Numbered from the stretch's first letter, positions 1-8,313 are shown. The stretch: DNA of 64,000 nt from CALMEC01 sp964434425 (GCA_964434425.1 CAYSVH010000006.1:1-64000); one strand, 5' to 3'. The notes: generated by a model not told the origin, from the letters alone. Translations and numbers: made by a program.

Positions 1-36
1 CACCCCGCGAGACAACAAGGAAGCCCTCCATAACAT

Positions 37-140
37 CAGGCACTTAACTTGCGCGATCCGATGGCATGCCGACGAAGTGCCGTAGGTGCAGGCACTTCTT
101 GCTTGTGCGGTTCGGCACTCGCAAGTTAAGTGCCTGGCAC
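37..140. repeat. REP/MITE-like intergenic repeat, family 1, copy 1
   Basis: A 17-bp perfect inverted repeat (CAGGCACTTAACTTGCG at 37-53 and its complement at 120-136) encloses an imperfect second palindrome (AGTGCCG at 76-82, CGGCACT at 113-119). A central stretch, CAGGCACTTCTTGCTTGTGC at 89-108, recurs in related form near 13873 and 48669. No ORF fits. This looks like a non-autonomous repeat of the kind mobilised by REP-associated Y1 transposases, but no transposase is present in the window. Confidence 0.7.
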
Positions 141-176
141 CGGACTTGCGCGCGTGCTCCGGACGACGGCGGGCGA

Positions 177-609
177 CTACCGAACAGGGCCTGTGAGCCC
201 GGACAGTCGCATCGCCACATCCACCAGCGAGAGGCGGTCCAGCGACGCGACATCGGCACGGGAGAACCAGTCGGCCATGTCCGTGCTGCCGCCGGTCTCG
301 TTCGTGAGCGTGCCGCCGACGATCGTGGCGCGGTAGACGATGCGGAGCGCCTGCATGTCGAGGTCCCCGGTGAGGCGACGTGCTGCGTCGATGATCAGCG
401 AGTCGACGCCGAGGATGTCGCCCACGACGACCTCGTAGCCCGTCTCCTCCCGGACCTCCCGGACACAGGCGGCCTCGGGAGCCTCGCCCGGCTCGAGCCC
501 CCCCGCCCGGCATCGTCCAGCGGGGCACCCCTCCGCCGGTCCACCGCGACAGCAGGATCCGGTCACGGTCGTCGGTGACGACGGCGTACGCGCCCACACG
601 GAGATCCAC
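177..609 (-). pseudogene. Nudix hydrolase, interrupted by a one-base frameshift
   Basis: The downstream part carries a complete Nudix box (GGLEPGE, then REVREETGYE), the Mg-binding helix that hydrolyses nucleoside-diphosphate-linked substrates. The upstream part of the fold (AYAVVTDDRDRILLSRW, then RWTMPGGG) lies in another frame. The two join exactly if one base is removed from a run of seven C at 498-504. The repaired protein would be 143 aa from a GTG at 609, normal for a small Nudix enzyme. It is either a real homopolymer frameshift or a sequencing error. It follows the amidase gene by about 36 nt on the same strand. The substrate cannot be told from sequence. Confidence 0.75.
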
Positions 610-645
610 GGCGTCAGATCCGCCCCGCGGCGGAATATGGGCATC

Positions 646-1449
646 TCATACGCGCCGGTGGCGCAGCGCGGGGAGCCGGCTCCGCACGTCGTCGAGGACG
701 GCCCGGTCGATGTCGGCGACCGCGACGCCCGCGCCGCCCGCGACCTCGGCCAGGATCTCACCCCACGGCGACACGATCATGCTGTGACCGAACGACGCGG
801 TACCGGTCGCATGGGTCCCCACCTGCCCCGCGGCGAGCACGTAACACTGGTTCTCGACGGCGCGTGCGCGGATGAGGGTCCCCCAGTGCGCGGCACCGGT
901 GGTCTCCGTGAAAGCTGCGGGAACGGTGAGTATCTCGGCGCCGTCGTCCACGAGACGGCGATAGAGCTCGGGGAAGCGGACGTCGTAACAGACGGAGAGG
1001 CCGGTCCTCCAACCCGCCACGTCCGTCGCCACCACTTCGGCACCCGGTGCCGTCACCGCCGACTCCCGGTACCGGAACCCGCCCACGTGGACATCGAACA
1101 GGTGGATCTTCCGGTAGAGCGCCCGCCGAATCCCATCCGGGTCGATCACGACGCTGGTGTTGTGCGTGGTGACACCACCCGGTGCGCGCTCCGAGACACT
1201 GCCGGCGATCAGCCATACCCCGAGTTCTCTCGCCCATGAGGCGGCCGCGGTGAGCGACGGACCGTCGAGATCCTCCGCCCCCGCCAGCTGACCGGCGTCC
1301 ACATCGATCAGGTTCCATTTCTCGGGCAGGAGGACCATCTCGGCACCGAGGCGCGCGGCCTGCGTCACGAGGTCGGCCGCATCGGCGATGTTGCGGCCGA
1401 CCTCGGGTCCCGAGGTCATCTGGCAGACGGCGGCGCGGACGGACGACAT
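646..1449 (-). CDS. Carbon-nitrogen hydrolase (nitrilase/omega-amidase family)
   Basis: A 267-aa cytosolic hydrolase of the nitrilase superfamily. The Glu-Lys-Cys triad is visible: E43 in LLPEKW, K114 in YRKIHLFD and C154 in SVCYDVRFPELYR. The RFPELYR context and length match the Nit1/Nit2 branch, whose members hydrolyse omega-amides or deaminated glutathione, so a repair or salvage amidase is likely. An upstream in-frame ATG exists, but the ATG at 1449 begins the conserved SSVRAAVCQM strand, so it was chosen. The gene is divergent from nfuA and probably cotranscribed with the broken Nudix gene. The exact substrate is inference. Confidence 0.88.
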   Translation of the reverse strand: MSSVRAAVCQMTSGPEVGRNIADAADLVTQAARLGAEMVLLPEKWNLIDVDAGQLAGAEDLDGPSLTAAASWARELGVWLIAGSVSERAPGGVTTHNTSVVIDPDGIRRALYRKIHLFDVHVGGFRYRESAVTAPGAEVVATDVAGWRTGLSVCYDVRFPELYRRLVDDGAEILTVPAAFTETTGAAHWGTLIRARAVENQCYVLAAGQVGTHATGTASFGHSMIVSPWGEILAEVAGGAGVAVADIDRAVLDDVRSRLPALRHRRV

Positions 1450-1536
1450 GCCCCGATCATGGCACGCCATCGGCGTCTGCCGGCCGGCGGCGCTACCATG
1501 GGACGGAACCACCGTCTGATCAGCGAAGGTGAATCC

Positions 1537-1773
1537 ATGGCCGAGTCCGCCGTACTGACACGCATCGAAGAGGTCCTCGAGGAAATCCGTCCGGCGCTGC
1601 ATTCCGACGGCGGCGACATCGAACTCGTCGATTTCGACGACGAGGGCTTCGTCCACGTGAACATGCTCGGCGCCTGCGGCGGATGCCCGATGTCGACGGC
1701 AACGCTCGTCCTGGGCGTCGAAGCGGCACTCCGGGAGCGCGTCCCCGAGGTCGAGGGCGTCATCCCGATCTAG
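1537..1773 (+). CDS. NifU C-terminal-domain (Nfu-type) Fe-S cluster protein
   Basis: A 78-aa protein consisting only of the NifU-like domain that carries or delivers iron-sulfur clusters. The cluster-binding motif is C47-G-G-C50 within LGACGGCPMS, preceded by the typical helix and the SDGGDIELVDF strand. The ATG at 1537 follows a GAAGGT ribosome site; a longer frame from 1459 lacks support. A TACCAT hexamer at 1495-1500 is a likely -10. No other isc/suf gene is in the window, so it acts as a stand-alone carrier here. Family assignment is firm; client proteins are unknown. Confidence 0.9.
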   Translation: MAESAVLTRIEEVLEEIRPALHSDGGDIELVDFDDEGFVHVNMLGACGGCPMSTATLVLGVEAALRERVPEVEGVIPI

Positions 1774-1775
1774 GT

Positions 1776-1817
1776 GGGTGGTGCCACGGAGGTCGTGGCG
1801 CCTCCGTGTCACCACCC
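1776..1817 (+). terminator. Hairpin after nfu gene; mini-copy of repeat family 2
   Basis: A 17-bp stem with one mismatch (1776-1792 against 1801-1817) and an 8-nt loop starts 2 nt after the nfu stop codon. There is no T-run, so termination is not certain. The stem GGGTGGTGCCACGGAGG resembles the outer stem of the long repeats near 39.3 and 62.6 kb, and it also ends in CATCT. Confidence 0.6.
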
Positions 1818-1904
1818 ATCTGGGGCTCCCTCACCCTGCCGCGCGCCCCTTGGGGCCGCGGCGCCGTCGGATCATCCCGAAGTACCACTCATGTCGAGGA
1901 TGAA

Positions 1905-1978
1905 TCGGGGTGCCCGGATTTGAACCGGGGACCTCTCCGACCCGAACGGAGCGCGCTACCAAGCTGCGCCACACCCCG
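1905..1978 (-). tRNA. tRNA-Pro (anticodon CGG)
   Basis: A 74-nt cloverleaf reads on the minus strand. The acceptor stem is CGGGGTG/CACCCCG with discriminator A. The anticodon stem CTCCG/CGGAG encloses loop TTCGGGT with anticodon CGG. The T-arm is CCCGG-TTCAAAT-CCGGG. The 3' CCA is not encoded. Confidence 0.95.
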
Positions 1979-2291
1979 ACGGCACCGATGCATCGTACCG
2001 ATCCCGGCTGCGCCGCGCCACCGTCCCCGCCCGATCCGTCATCCCGCCGCATCCCGCGCTGTGCCCCGGCCACGCGACAGGGCGTGTCAGGACTGTTACC
2101 TTCGTTGAAGGCACACATCAGGGAGCCGGCTCGCGCACCAAAGGCGGGAAGGCCGGAAAAGCCCTGTAAGCACGCGGATTCCCGCCATGCGGGACCCTTC
2201 TTCACAGAAGCTTTGCCGTCGATCCGGGAGCCCTGTGGTTAACTACTCGTCTACGGTCCATTCGTCAGCTAATGACCGTACCGCCGTCCGC
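1979..2291 (+). other. Gene-free stretch, possible structured leader of the PAP2 gene
   Basis: No convincing ORF. The stretch 2119-2166 can fold into nested stems (CAGGG with CCCTG; CCGGC with GCCGG), and TCCCGC-CAT-GCGGGA forms a hairpin near 2180-2194. The stretch 2235-2285 is AT-richer than its surroundings. Short pieces (GGGAGCCGG at 2121, GTCAGCTAA at 2264) recall conserved parts of the ydaO c-di-AMP riboswitch, but the intervening sequence does not match, so no riboswitch is claimed. Confidence 0.3.
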
Positions 2292-3230
2292 ATGCAGAGT
2301 TCCTCGTCGACATCGAAGCCCCAGCCTTTCCCGCCGGGTGCCACGCGTCAGCGTCGCTGGCCGATCGAGATCGCCCTCTTCGCGGGGATGCTCCTCATCT
2401 ATCAGGCGTCGCGTGCGCTCGTGGTCGGCGATGAGGCCGTCGCGCTCAAGAACGCGTTCGACGTCATCGACCTGGAGAAGATCTTCGGCCTGCACTTCGA
2501 GTCGAACATCCAGAACTGGATGCTCGACAACCTCCACCTGACGCAGGTGCTGAACCAGTTCTACATCTGGGCCCACCTTCCGGTCACGGCGCTTTTCTTC
2601 ATCTGGCTCTATCGGAGGCGTCGCGCGGTCTACCCGTTCGTGCGCAACGCGTTCTTCGTCGCCAACATCCTGGCGCTCGCCGTCTTCGTCGCCTTCCCCG
2701 TGGCTCCGCCGCGGATGCTGAGCGGCGAGGGTTTCGTCGACACGCTGTCGCTCATCAGCGGCATCGACCTCCACCAGGGCAACCTCTCCGGCTGGTTCAA
2801 TCCGTACGCCGCGGTGCCGTCCATGCACTTTGGGTACGCGCTCATGGTCGGCGTGGTGCTGGCACTGCTCACGCGCAGCCACATCGTCCGGGCGCTTGCG
2901 CTGACGTATCCCGCGTTGGTCTTCTTCACCATCGTGGGCACCGCGAACCACTACGTCGTCGATGCGCTGGCCGGAGGCCTGGTCCTGGCGGCGGCGTTCC
3001 TGCTCACCTGGTTCGCCACCCGCCGCGTATCGGCATGGCGGGACAGCAGCCGTGCGTCCGCCGAATCGGACGATGCGGACACGGCGCATGCCGATCCGGG
3101 TACTGAGGTCGTCGATTCCGCGGGATCGCGACATCAACCCACCTCGGCTCTTGAAGTCCCCCGAGCGAACGATCTAACATCCAGTCATGGATCGGACACC
3201 ATCACACGCATCCCGATCGGACGCCGCTGA
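2292..3230 (+). CDS. PAP2-superfamily membrane phosphatase / inositol phosphotransferase-like
   Basis: About 312 aa with an N-terminal cytoplasmic tail rich in Ser/Pro, about six membrane segments, and a hydrophilic C-terminal tail. The PAP2 signature is seen in VPSMHFGYA and GTANHYVVDALAGG (catalytic His residues), with an upstream APPRML segment. The combination PPRML, SMH and NHYxxD is typical of the family related to inositol phosphorylceramide synthases and actinobacterial phosphoinositol transferases, so a role in membrane lipid head-group transfer is plausible. The start is uncertain: ATG 2292, GTG 2235 (after GGGAG) and 2187 are all in frame. The AT-rich stretch before 2292 favours 2292. 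Confidence 0.75.
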   Translation: MQSSSSTSKPQPFPPGATRQRRWPIEIALFAGMLLIYQASRALVVGDEAVALKNAFDVIDLEKIFGLHFESNIQNWMLDNLHLTQVLNQFYIWAHLPVTALFFIWLYRRRRAVYPFVRNAFFVANILALAVFVAFPVAPPRMLSGEGFVDTLSLISGIDLHQGNLSGWFNPYAAVPSMHFGYALMVGVVLALLTRSHIVRALALTYPALVFFTIVGTANHYVVDALAGGLVLAAAFLLTWFATRRVSAWRDSSRASAESDDADTAHADPGTEVVDSAGSRHQPTSALEVPRANDLTSSHGSDTITRIPIGRR

Positions 3231-3252
3231 CAGTCCGTCCCGCGCGATTCCC

Positions 3253-3286
3253 GGCCCGCCCGCTCACTGAGCAGGCGGGCCTTTTT
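3253..3286 (+). terminator. Rho-independent terminator after the PAP2 gene
   Basis: An 8-bp perfect stem GGCCCGCC (3253-3260) / GGCGGGCC (3274-3281) is followed directly by TTTTT at 3282-3286. It lies 22 nt after the PAP2 stop codon. Confidence 0.9.
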
Positions 3287-3325
3287 CGTTCTGAACACCC
3301 GCGTACCCCAACGGAGGTTCTGGCA

Positions 3326-3520
3326 ATGGCGATCCACCTGACTCCCGACGAGTTGTCTGACGCATTGGGACTCAAGAGCAAAGACGTGATCCGTATGTGC
3401 CAGGAGGAGTCGGTGCCGATTCTCCACGGGCGAATCGACAAGACGCTGTTCTTCCAGACGATGCAGGCGACGGGCCACCGCATGCCCGACGACGCCGACC
3501 TTCTTCTCGATCTGCACTAG
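3326..3520 (+). CDS. Small conserved-looking protein, probable HTH fold
   Basis: A 64-aa acidic protein preceded by a strong ribosome site (ACGGAGG, 3309-3315) and isolated between a terminator and a hairpin, so it is a monocistronic gene. The sequence LTPDELSDALGLKSKDVIRM, then a short linker and GRIDKTLFFQTM, looks like a compact helix-turn-helix or excisionase-type domain, but no diagnostic residues allow a firm family call. The function is not recognised. Being alone behind its own terminator and Shine-Dalgarno suggests a well-expressed small protein. Confidence 0.7.
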   Translation: MAIHLTPDELSDALGLKSKDVIRMCQEESVPILHGRIDKTLFFQTMQATGHRMPDDADLLLDLH

Positions 3521-3555
3521 GTCTGAAGGTCATCCCGCACCCCCGACGCCTGCGC

Positions 3556-3588
3556 GCGGCTCCCGAGCGAGTCCCTTCCGGGAGCCGC
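3556..3588 (+). terminator. Hairpin downstream of the small HTH-like gene
   Basis: A perfect 10-bp stem GCGGCTCCCG (3556-3565) / CGGGAGCCGC (3579-3588) with a 13-nt loop. No T-run follows. It separates the small gene from the carboxypeptidase gene. Confidence 0.5.
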
Positions 3589-3645
3589 CGCGTGCTGTCC
3601 GAAACGGCTCGCCGCACCGGTAGCCGGGCAGCCGCGACGGCGTGC

Positions 3646-3651
3646 TAGCGT
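3646..3651 (+). promoter_or_regulatory. -10 element for a leaderless dacB-like gene
   Basis: TAGCGT lies 8 nt before the GTG at 3660. The spacing places transcription initiation at or next to the start codon, and it decides between GTG 3642 and GTG 3660 in favour of 3660. Confidence 0.5.
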
Positions 3652-3659
3652 CACATCCC

Positions 3660-5018
3660 GTGCCCCGTCCCATTTCCTCGTACACACGGCCCCGCGCGCT
3701 TCTGGTGGGCGCGCTCCTCGTCGGCCTCATCCATGCCGGCACCGCGAACGCCTCCGAAGTGCAGGTCCGTCAGGCCCTGTCGTCGTGGACCTCGAAGAAC
3801 CCCAACACGAGTGCGCTCATCTGGCGGCTCGACGCGACCGGGCACCGCGAGGTGGCCTCATACAAGGCGGCCATTCCCCGACGCCCCGCATCGACCATGA
3901 AGGTCGTGACCGCGGCGGCGGCTCTGCAGGCGTTCGGGCCCGACTACCGCTTCGAGACGCACCTCTACATGGGCGCGACCGCCACCTACTCCGGTCCCGT
4001 CCTTCGGACACCGCTCTACCTGAAGGGCTACGGCGACCCCACGCTTTCGACCGTCGCGTTCAACCGCCGCCACCTGAAGCGCACGGGCGGTCAGATCAGC
4101 GCGATGGTCGCACCACTTCGCCGGAACGGAATCACCCGCATCCACGGCCCGGTCGTGGTCGACGAGACGTACTTCGACACGCGTCGCAAGGTCGCGAGCT
4201 GGCCCGGGCGCTACTACGGAGAGTGCCAGCCGCTCTCCGCGCTCAGCGTCAATCAGAGCTACCTGGGTGACAGCCGGGGCAGATACGCGGCCCGGCCGCA
4301 GCTGACCGCGGGAGCGAGGCTTCGCGACACGATGCGGGCCATGAACGTGACCCACACGGGCGGCGTTCAGGTGGGACGCACCCCGCCGAAGGCGCGCCTC
4401 GTGGGGGTGGCGAAGTCGCCGCCGCTCAGGACCGTGACCCGCCTCATGCTTCCGCCGAGCGACAACTTCGTCGCCGAGATGCTCACCAAGAACATCGGCG
4501 CGGCCACCGCGAACGCGGGCACCACGGCCGCAGGCACCCGCGCGACGGCCAACCTGCTCGGACGGTACCTGTCGCCCACCGATCGCCTCGTCGACGGATC
4601 GGGACTCGATCGGGGCAACCGCCTCTCGGCCAACTCGCTCGTCAAGCTCCTCGCCGCAGCGAACTCCGACCCCACCTGGGGACGTGCGCTCGTCACGTCT
4701 CTCCCGCGCGGCAACGAGGGGACCCTACGCAACCGGTTCCCCGCCCTCGGCAGCCGACTTCGTGCCAAGACGGGGTTCATCAACGGAACCTCGGGTCTCA
4801 CGGGCATCGTGGTCTCGAAGAACGGCCAGCGCTACGCGTTCGCCCTCCTCATGAACGACAGCTCGATCGGGGGTGCCCGCGCCACGCAGGAACGCCTGGT
4901 GAGGATGCTCGCCGCGGGCACGGCCGACGTGCCCGGCAACGTGCCGCCGCCTCCGAAGGCCGACCCGCCGCCCACGAAGCCGACCCCGGCTCCCACGCCG
5001 GCGGGCGCCTCCCGCTGA
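3660..5018 (+). CDS. dacB: D-alanyl-D-alanine carboxypeptidase / endopeptidase (PBP4, DacB type)
   Basis: A 452-aa exported penicillin-binding protein of the S13 family that trims peptidoglycan peptides outside the membrane. The three active-site motifs are present: STMK at residues 78-81, SDN near 267 (PPSDNFVAEML) and KTG near 370 (AKTGFING). The N-terminus is a Sec signal peptide ending GTANA before SEVQ. The large insert between the first two motifs (LYLKGYGDPTL, VVVDETYFD) is typical of PBP4. The C-terminus is a proline-rich tail. The start at GTG 3660 follows a TAGCGT -10 by 8 nt; GTG 3642 is the alternative. Confidence 0.92.
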   Translation: MPRPISSYTRPRALLVGALLVGLIHAGTANASEVQVRQALSSWTSKNPNTSALIWRLDATGHREVASYKAAIPRRPASTMKVVTAAAALQAFGPDYRFETHLYMGATATYSGPVLRTPLYLKGYGDPTLSTVAFNRRHLKRTGGQISAMVAPLRRNGITRIHGPVVVDETYFDTRRKVASWPGRYYGECQPLSALSVNQSYLGDSRGRYAARPQLTAGARLRDTMRAMNVTHTGGVQVGRTPPKARLVGVAKSPPLRTVTRLMLPPSDNFVAEMLTKNIGAATANAGTTAAGTRATANLLGRYLSPTDRLVDGSGLDRGNRLSANSLVKLLAAANSDPTWGRALVTSLPRGNEGTLRNRFPALGSRLRAKTGFINGTSGLTGIVVSKNGQRYAFALLMNDSSIGGARATQERLVRMLAAGTADVPGNVPPPPKADPPPTKPTPAPTPAGASR

Positions 5019-5055
5019 CCCCGGCGTTCGGGCGCCTCCCAGGATCGGCGTCGCG

Positions 5056-5181
5056 ATGCTCGTCCTTCTGCTCGCGGCCCTCGTCGGCGGACCTGTCGGC
5101 CTGGCGGCCGGCCGGCAACAGCCCGCCCGGCGCGGCCTGATCCCCCGGATCGGCGCTGTCCTGGCGGTGGCGCTCATCTGA
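5056..5181 (+). CDS. Possible 41-aa membrane peptide, likely remnant
   Basis: An ATG frame encodes a hydrophobic segment (MLVLLLAALVGGPVGLAAG), a basic linker and a second hydrophobic run, then TGA at 5179. The same frame continues after the TGA with a plausible soluble stretch to 5258. No ribosome site is evident. It is probably the front part of a decayed small membrane protein whose rear part is the frame at 5259. Confidence 0.3.
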   Translation: MLVLLLAALVGGPVGLAAGRQQPARRGLIPRIGAVLAVALI

Positions 5182-5258
5182 GTCTGGGTGCGGGGCCTCG
5201 GGCGCCGGGACGCGTACTACGCACCGTCGGAACGCCGGCACCGGGACGCGAACCCTCC

Positions 5259-5603
5259 TTGCGTCCGTTCGCGGTGATCGCGATGGTGACGGCGATCGCC
5301 GTGACCGCCCTCCTGGCCGTGGCCGCGCGGCGGTGGAGAGCGGAGGCCGAGACGGCCACCCCGGTCGTCGTCATGGCCGGGCTGTTGGGGATGCCGGTCG
5401 TCGCGATCGCGCTCTTCATCGCGGGCGCCGCGATCGGAGCGCACTGGTCACGCCGCATGGAAGCCCGGTTCTGGCCCGAGCTTCCCGTGCAGGCCGCAGG
5501 ACCGTGCGGAACACGCGGCTTGCAGGTCATTCTTCTCGTCTATCGGCAACCCGCGACACACCGATGCCGACATCACCCACCGGTACTCTCACCCTCACGT
5601 TGA
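5259..5603 (+). CDS. Hypothetical membrane protein, possibly the rear of a broken gene
   Basis: Up to 114 aa (TTG at 5259; ATG at 5280 also possible). Two clear membrane segments are visible (VIAMVTAIAVTALLAVAA and VVVMAGLLGMPVVAIALFI), with a basic linker between them. The last 35 residues look non-coding in composition (Cys/His/Arg/Pro-rich), so the frame may overrun a natural end. No ribosome site is seen. With the hydrophobic frame just upstream in another phase, this is best read as a damaged small membrane protein gene. No family is recognised. Confidence 0.4.
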   Translation: MRPFAVIAMVTAIAVTALLAVAARRWRAEAETATPVVVMAGLLGMPVVAIALFIAGAAIGAHWSRRMEARFWPELPVQAAGPCGTRGLQVILLVYRQPATHRCRHHPPVLSPSR

Positions 5604-5617
5604 GGATGAGGATACGC

Positions 5618-7666
5618 TCAGGGCCCTTCCGGAACCGGTTCCTCCTTGGCCAGGATGGCCAGGAACCGGGACTCATCGATCACCGGCACCCCCGCCCTCT
5701 CGGCCTTCGCGACCTTGCTGCCCGGATCGCGCCCCACCACCACGAAGGCCGTCTTCGTGCTGACGGAGTCCGTGGGCTTGCCGCCCGCCGCGGCGATGGC
5801 CCGCTTGGTCTCGTCACGCGTCATCGCGTCGAGGCCGCCCGTGACGACGACGCTGAGCCCGGTGAGGGCGCCGTCCGTGGGGGCCTCCACGACCTCCATC
5901 GCGGTTGTGAGCCCGTACTCACGAAGTCGGATCAGCGTGTCGCGGTTCTCCTCGACCGCCAGGTATTCGGCGATCGCACCGGCGACGACCGGACCGACCC
6001 CCTCCGCCGTGGCGAAGACCTCGGTGTCCGCTCCGAGGAGCACGTCGAGCGACGGCGCCACCTGCGCCACGGCCTGGGCGGTGATGCCACCCACGTGGCG
6101 GATGCCGAGCCCGGTCAGAAGACGCGGCCACTCGCGCCGCTTTGAGTCCTCGATCGCGTTCACCAGATTGGTGGCGGCGATCTGACCGAAACCCTCCAGA
6201 CCGGACAGATCCCCCACGGTCAGCGTGTAGATGTCGGCGATCTGCTCGATGAGACCGGCGCCGTACAGGCGCTCCACCGTCTTCTCGCCCATCCCCTCGA
6301 TGTCCATGGCCCCGCGCGAGGCGAAGTGGATCATCGACTGGACGGCCTGGGCCGGGCAGGAACGGTTGGGGCAGCGGATGACGACCTCGCCCTCCACGGA
6401 GGCCAGCGGCGTGTCGCAGGCGGGGCACCGTTCGGGCATCGCGAAGGGGCGCTCGGACCCGTCGCGATTCTGGACCAGCGGAGCGACCACCTGGGGAATG
6501 ACGTCCCCGGCCCGCTGCACGATCACGGTGTCGCCGATGCGCAGGTCCTTGCGCTCGATGTCCTCGTGGTTGTGGAGGGTGGCGTGCCGCACGGTGACGC
6601 CGCTCACCGCCACCGGCGCCAGCACCGCGAACGGCACGATGGCTCCCGTACGACCGACGTTGACCTGGATGTCCTCCAGGACGGTCGTGGCCGTGGTGGG
6701 GGCGAACTTGTACGCGACGGCCCACCGCGGAGCGCGACCGACCGACCCCAGGCGGCGCTGGAGATCGAACGAGTCCACCTTGACCACGGCCCCGTCGATG
6801 TCGTAGTCGATCGAACCGCGCCGCTCCTCCCACCGGGCGCATGCATCGGCAGCGGCGTCGATTCCGCTGACGGTGGTGATCGCGTCGTTGACGGGGTACC
6901 CGGTCCGCCGCAGCCAGTCCAGGCACTCGGACTGCGTCGCGACGTCAAGCCCGTCCCGGTACCCGACGGAGTAGCAGAACATCGCGAGTGGTCGTTCCGC
7001 CGTGACGGCTGGATCCTGCTGGCGGAGGCTGCCGGCGGCGGCGTTCCGGGGGTTCGCGAACGTGGGCAGCCCCGCGGCGGCTCGCGATGCGTTGAACTCG
7101 GCGAACGCGGCGAGGGGCAGGTACACCTCCCCTCGAACCTCGACCACCGCGGGAGGAACCTCCCCCGAAGCAAGCGCCATCTCATGCGGGAGGCCGACGA
7201 TGGTACGCACGTTGGCGGTCACGTCCTCACCCACGACCCCGTCACCGCGTGTTGCGGCGGCGACGAGCACCCCGTCCTCGTAGGTGAGCGAGATGGCGAG
7301 ACCGTCGATCTTGGGTTCGACGACGAGAGCCGGGGGTTCGTCCGCCCGTCCCTCCGCCGCCAGCACGTTCAGCGCACGCCGATACCAGGCATCCAGTTCC
7401 TCCCCACCGCGTGCGTTGGCCAGCGACAGCATCGACTCGCGGTGCCGGATCTCCGTGAAGCCCGCCGCGGGACGTGCTCCCACCGTCTGCGTGGGCGAGT
7501 CGGCCTCCCCGATCTCCGGGTGCTCGGTCTCGAGCGCGTCGAGCTCGCGTACCCAGTCGTCGTAGACCGAATCGTCGACGTCGGGCGCATCGCGCACGTA
7601 GTAGGCCTCCGCGGCCTCCCGGATCAGCCGGCGCAGCTCGTCGGCGCGTGCACGGGGATCGGTCAT
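5618..7666 (-). CDS. ligA: NAD-dependent DNA ligase
   Basis: A 682-aa ligase that seals nicks in replication and repair using NAD+. The order of domains is standard: Ia domain (residues 1-65), adenylation domain with K119 in EPKIDGLAI, OB fold, a four-Cys zinc finger (CPAC about 405, CPNRSC about 425), HhH repeats, and a C-terminal BRCT domain. The length equals the family norm. It starts at ATG 7666, overlapping the stop of the HAD gene by 4 nt (ATGA), so it is the last gene of surE-HAD-ligA and probably translationally coupled. Confidence 0.97.
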   Translation of the reverse strand: MTDPRARADELRRLIREAAEAYYVRDAPDVDDSVYDDWVRELDALETEHPEIGEADSPTQTVGARPAAGFTEIRHRESMLSLANARGGEELDAWYRRALNVLAAEGRADEPPALVVEPKIDGLAISLTYEDGVLVAAATRGDGVVGEDVTANVRTIVGLPHEMALASGEVPPAVVEVRGEVYLPLAAFAEFNASRAAAGLPTFANPRNAAAGSLRQQDPAVTAERPLAMFCYSVGYRDGLDVATQSECLDWLRRTGYPVNDAITTVSGIDAAADACARWEERRGSIDYDIDGAVVKVDSFDLQRRLGSVGRAPRWAVAYKFAPTTATTVLEDIQVNVGRTGAIVPFAVLAPVAVSGVTVRHATLHNHEDIERKDLRIGDTVIVQRAGDVIPQVVAPLVQNRDGSERPFAMPERCPACDTPLASVEGEVVIRCPNRSCPAQAVQSMIHFASRGAMDIEGMGEKTVERLYGAGLIEQIADIYTLTVGDLSGLEGFGQIAATNLVNAIEDSKRREWPRLLTGLGIRHVGGITAQAVAQVAPSLDVLLGADTEVFATAEGVGPVVAGAIAEYLAVEENRDTLIRLREYGLTTAMEVVEAPTDGALTGLSVVVTGGLDAMTRDETKRAIAAAGGKPTDSVSTKTAFVVVGRDPGSKVAKAERAGVPVIDESRFLAILAKEEPVPEGP

Positions 7667-8313
7667 CCGAGGAGAACGTCCCGCAGCTGGGGGATGGTGT
7701 CGACGACGACGTCCGCGCCCTCCGCCTCCAATGCATCACGGGGGAAGAAGCCCCATGTCACGCCGATCGCCGTGATGCCGGCGGCCCGAGCGGCACGGAT
7801 GTCGAACGGCGCGTCGCCCACGTAGCAGTGTGACGCGGGGGTTCCGCCGCCGAACCGCTCGATGGCGACGAGAAGCGGTGCGGGGTCGGGCTTGTGCACG
7901 TCGGAGTCCTCGGCGTCGACCACCACCTCGAACCGGTCGCGCACCGGCACCACCTCGAACGAACGCCGGACGGTGGGACGGTTCTTCGATGTGACGATCC
8001 CCAGCCTCCGGCCCACGGCGCGAAGGTCGGCCAGGAGGTCGTCCATCCCCTCGTACGGCGTGAGGAGCTCGTCGTGCATGCGGAGATTCCACTCCCGGAA
8101 CTCGCGCACCAGATCATCGACGTCATCCGGTGAGAAGGCATGCATCTGATCGACGAGCGGGCGGCCCACGTTGGCCAGAAGCGCGGCGTCCGGAATCTCG
8201 TGGCCCAGGACCGTCCGGACGGCGTGACGGTGTGACTCGCGGATGAGGCGCACGGAGTCGATGACCGTCCCGTCCAGATCGAACAGGATCGGGTCGAAGG
8301 CGCCCCGCCGCAT
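7663..8313 (-). CDS. HAD-superfamily phosphatase (Gph/PpaX-like)
   Basis: A 216-aa soluble phosphatase. HAD motifs in order: DLDGT with nucleophile D12 and acid/base D14, TSKN (motif II), KPDPAPL (motif III Lys) and GDAPFDIRAA (motif IV). The helical cap between motifs I and II is of the phosphoglycolate phosphatase or pyrophosphatase PpaX type, so small phosphate esters or pyrophosphate are likely substrates. The ATG overlaps the surE stop by one base (TGATG), and its own stop overlaps the ligA start. Between surE and ligA, a housekeeping nucleotide-phosphate role fits. The exact substrate is unknown. Confidence 0.88.
   Translation of the reverse strand: MRRGAFDPILFDLDGTVIDSVRLIRESHRHAVRTVLGHEIPDAALLANVGRPLVDQMHAFSPDDVDDLVREFREWNLRMHDELLTPYEGMDDLLADLRAVGRRLGIVTSKNRPTVRRSFEVVPVRDRFEVVVDAEDSDVHKPDPAPLLVAIERFGGGTPASHCYVGDAPFDIRAARAAGITAIGVTWGFFPRDALEAEGADVVVDTIPQLRDVLLG

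Noticed and set aside
2119..2280. ydaO (c-di-AMP) riboswitch before the PAP2 gene
   Set aside because: Only two short segments resemble the consensus; the central paired elements are missing.
6326..7825. Long plus-strand open frame opposite ligA
   Set aside because: Antisense shadow of ligA; no motif, no ribosome site.
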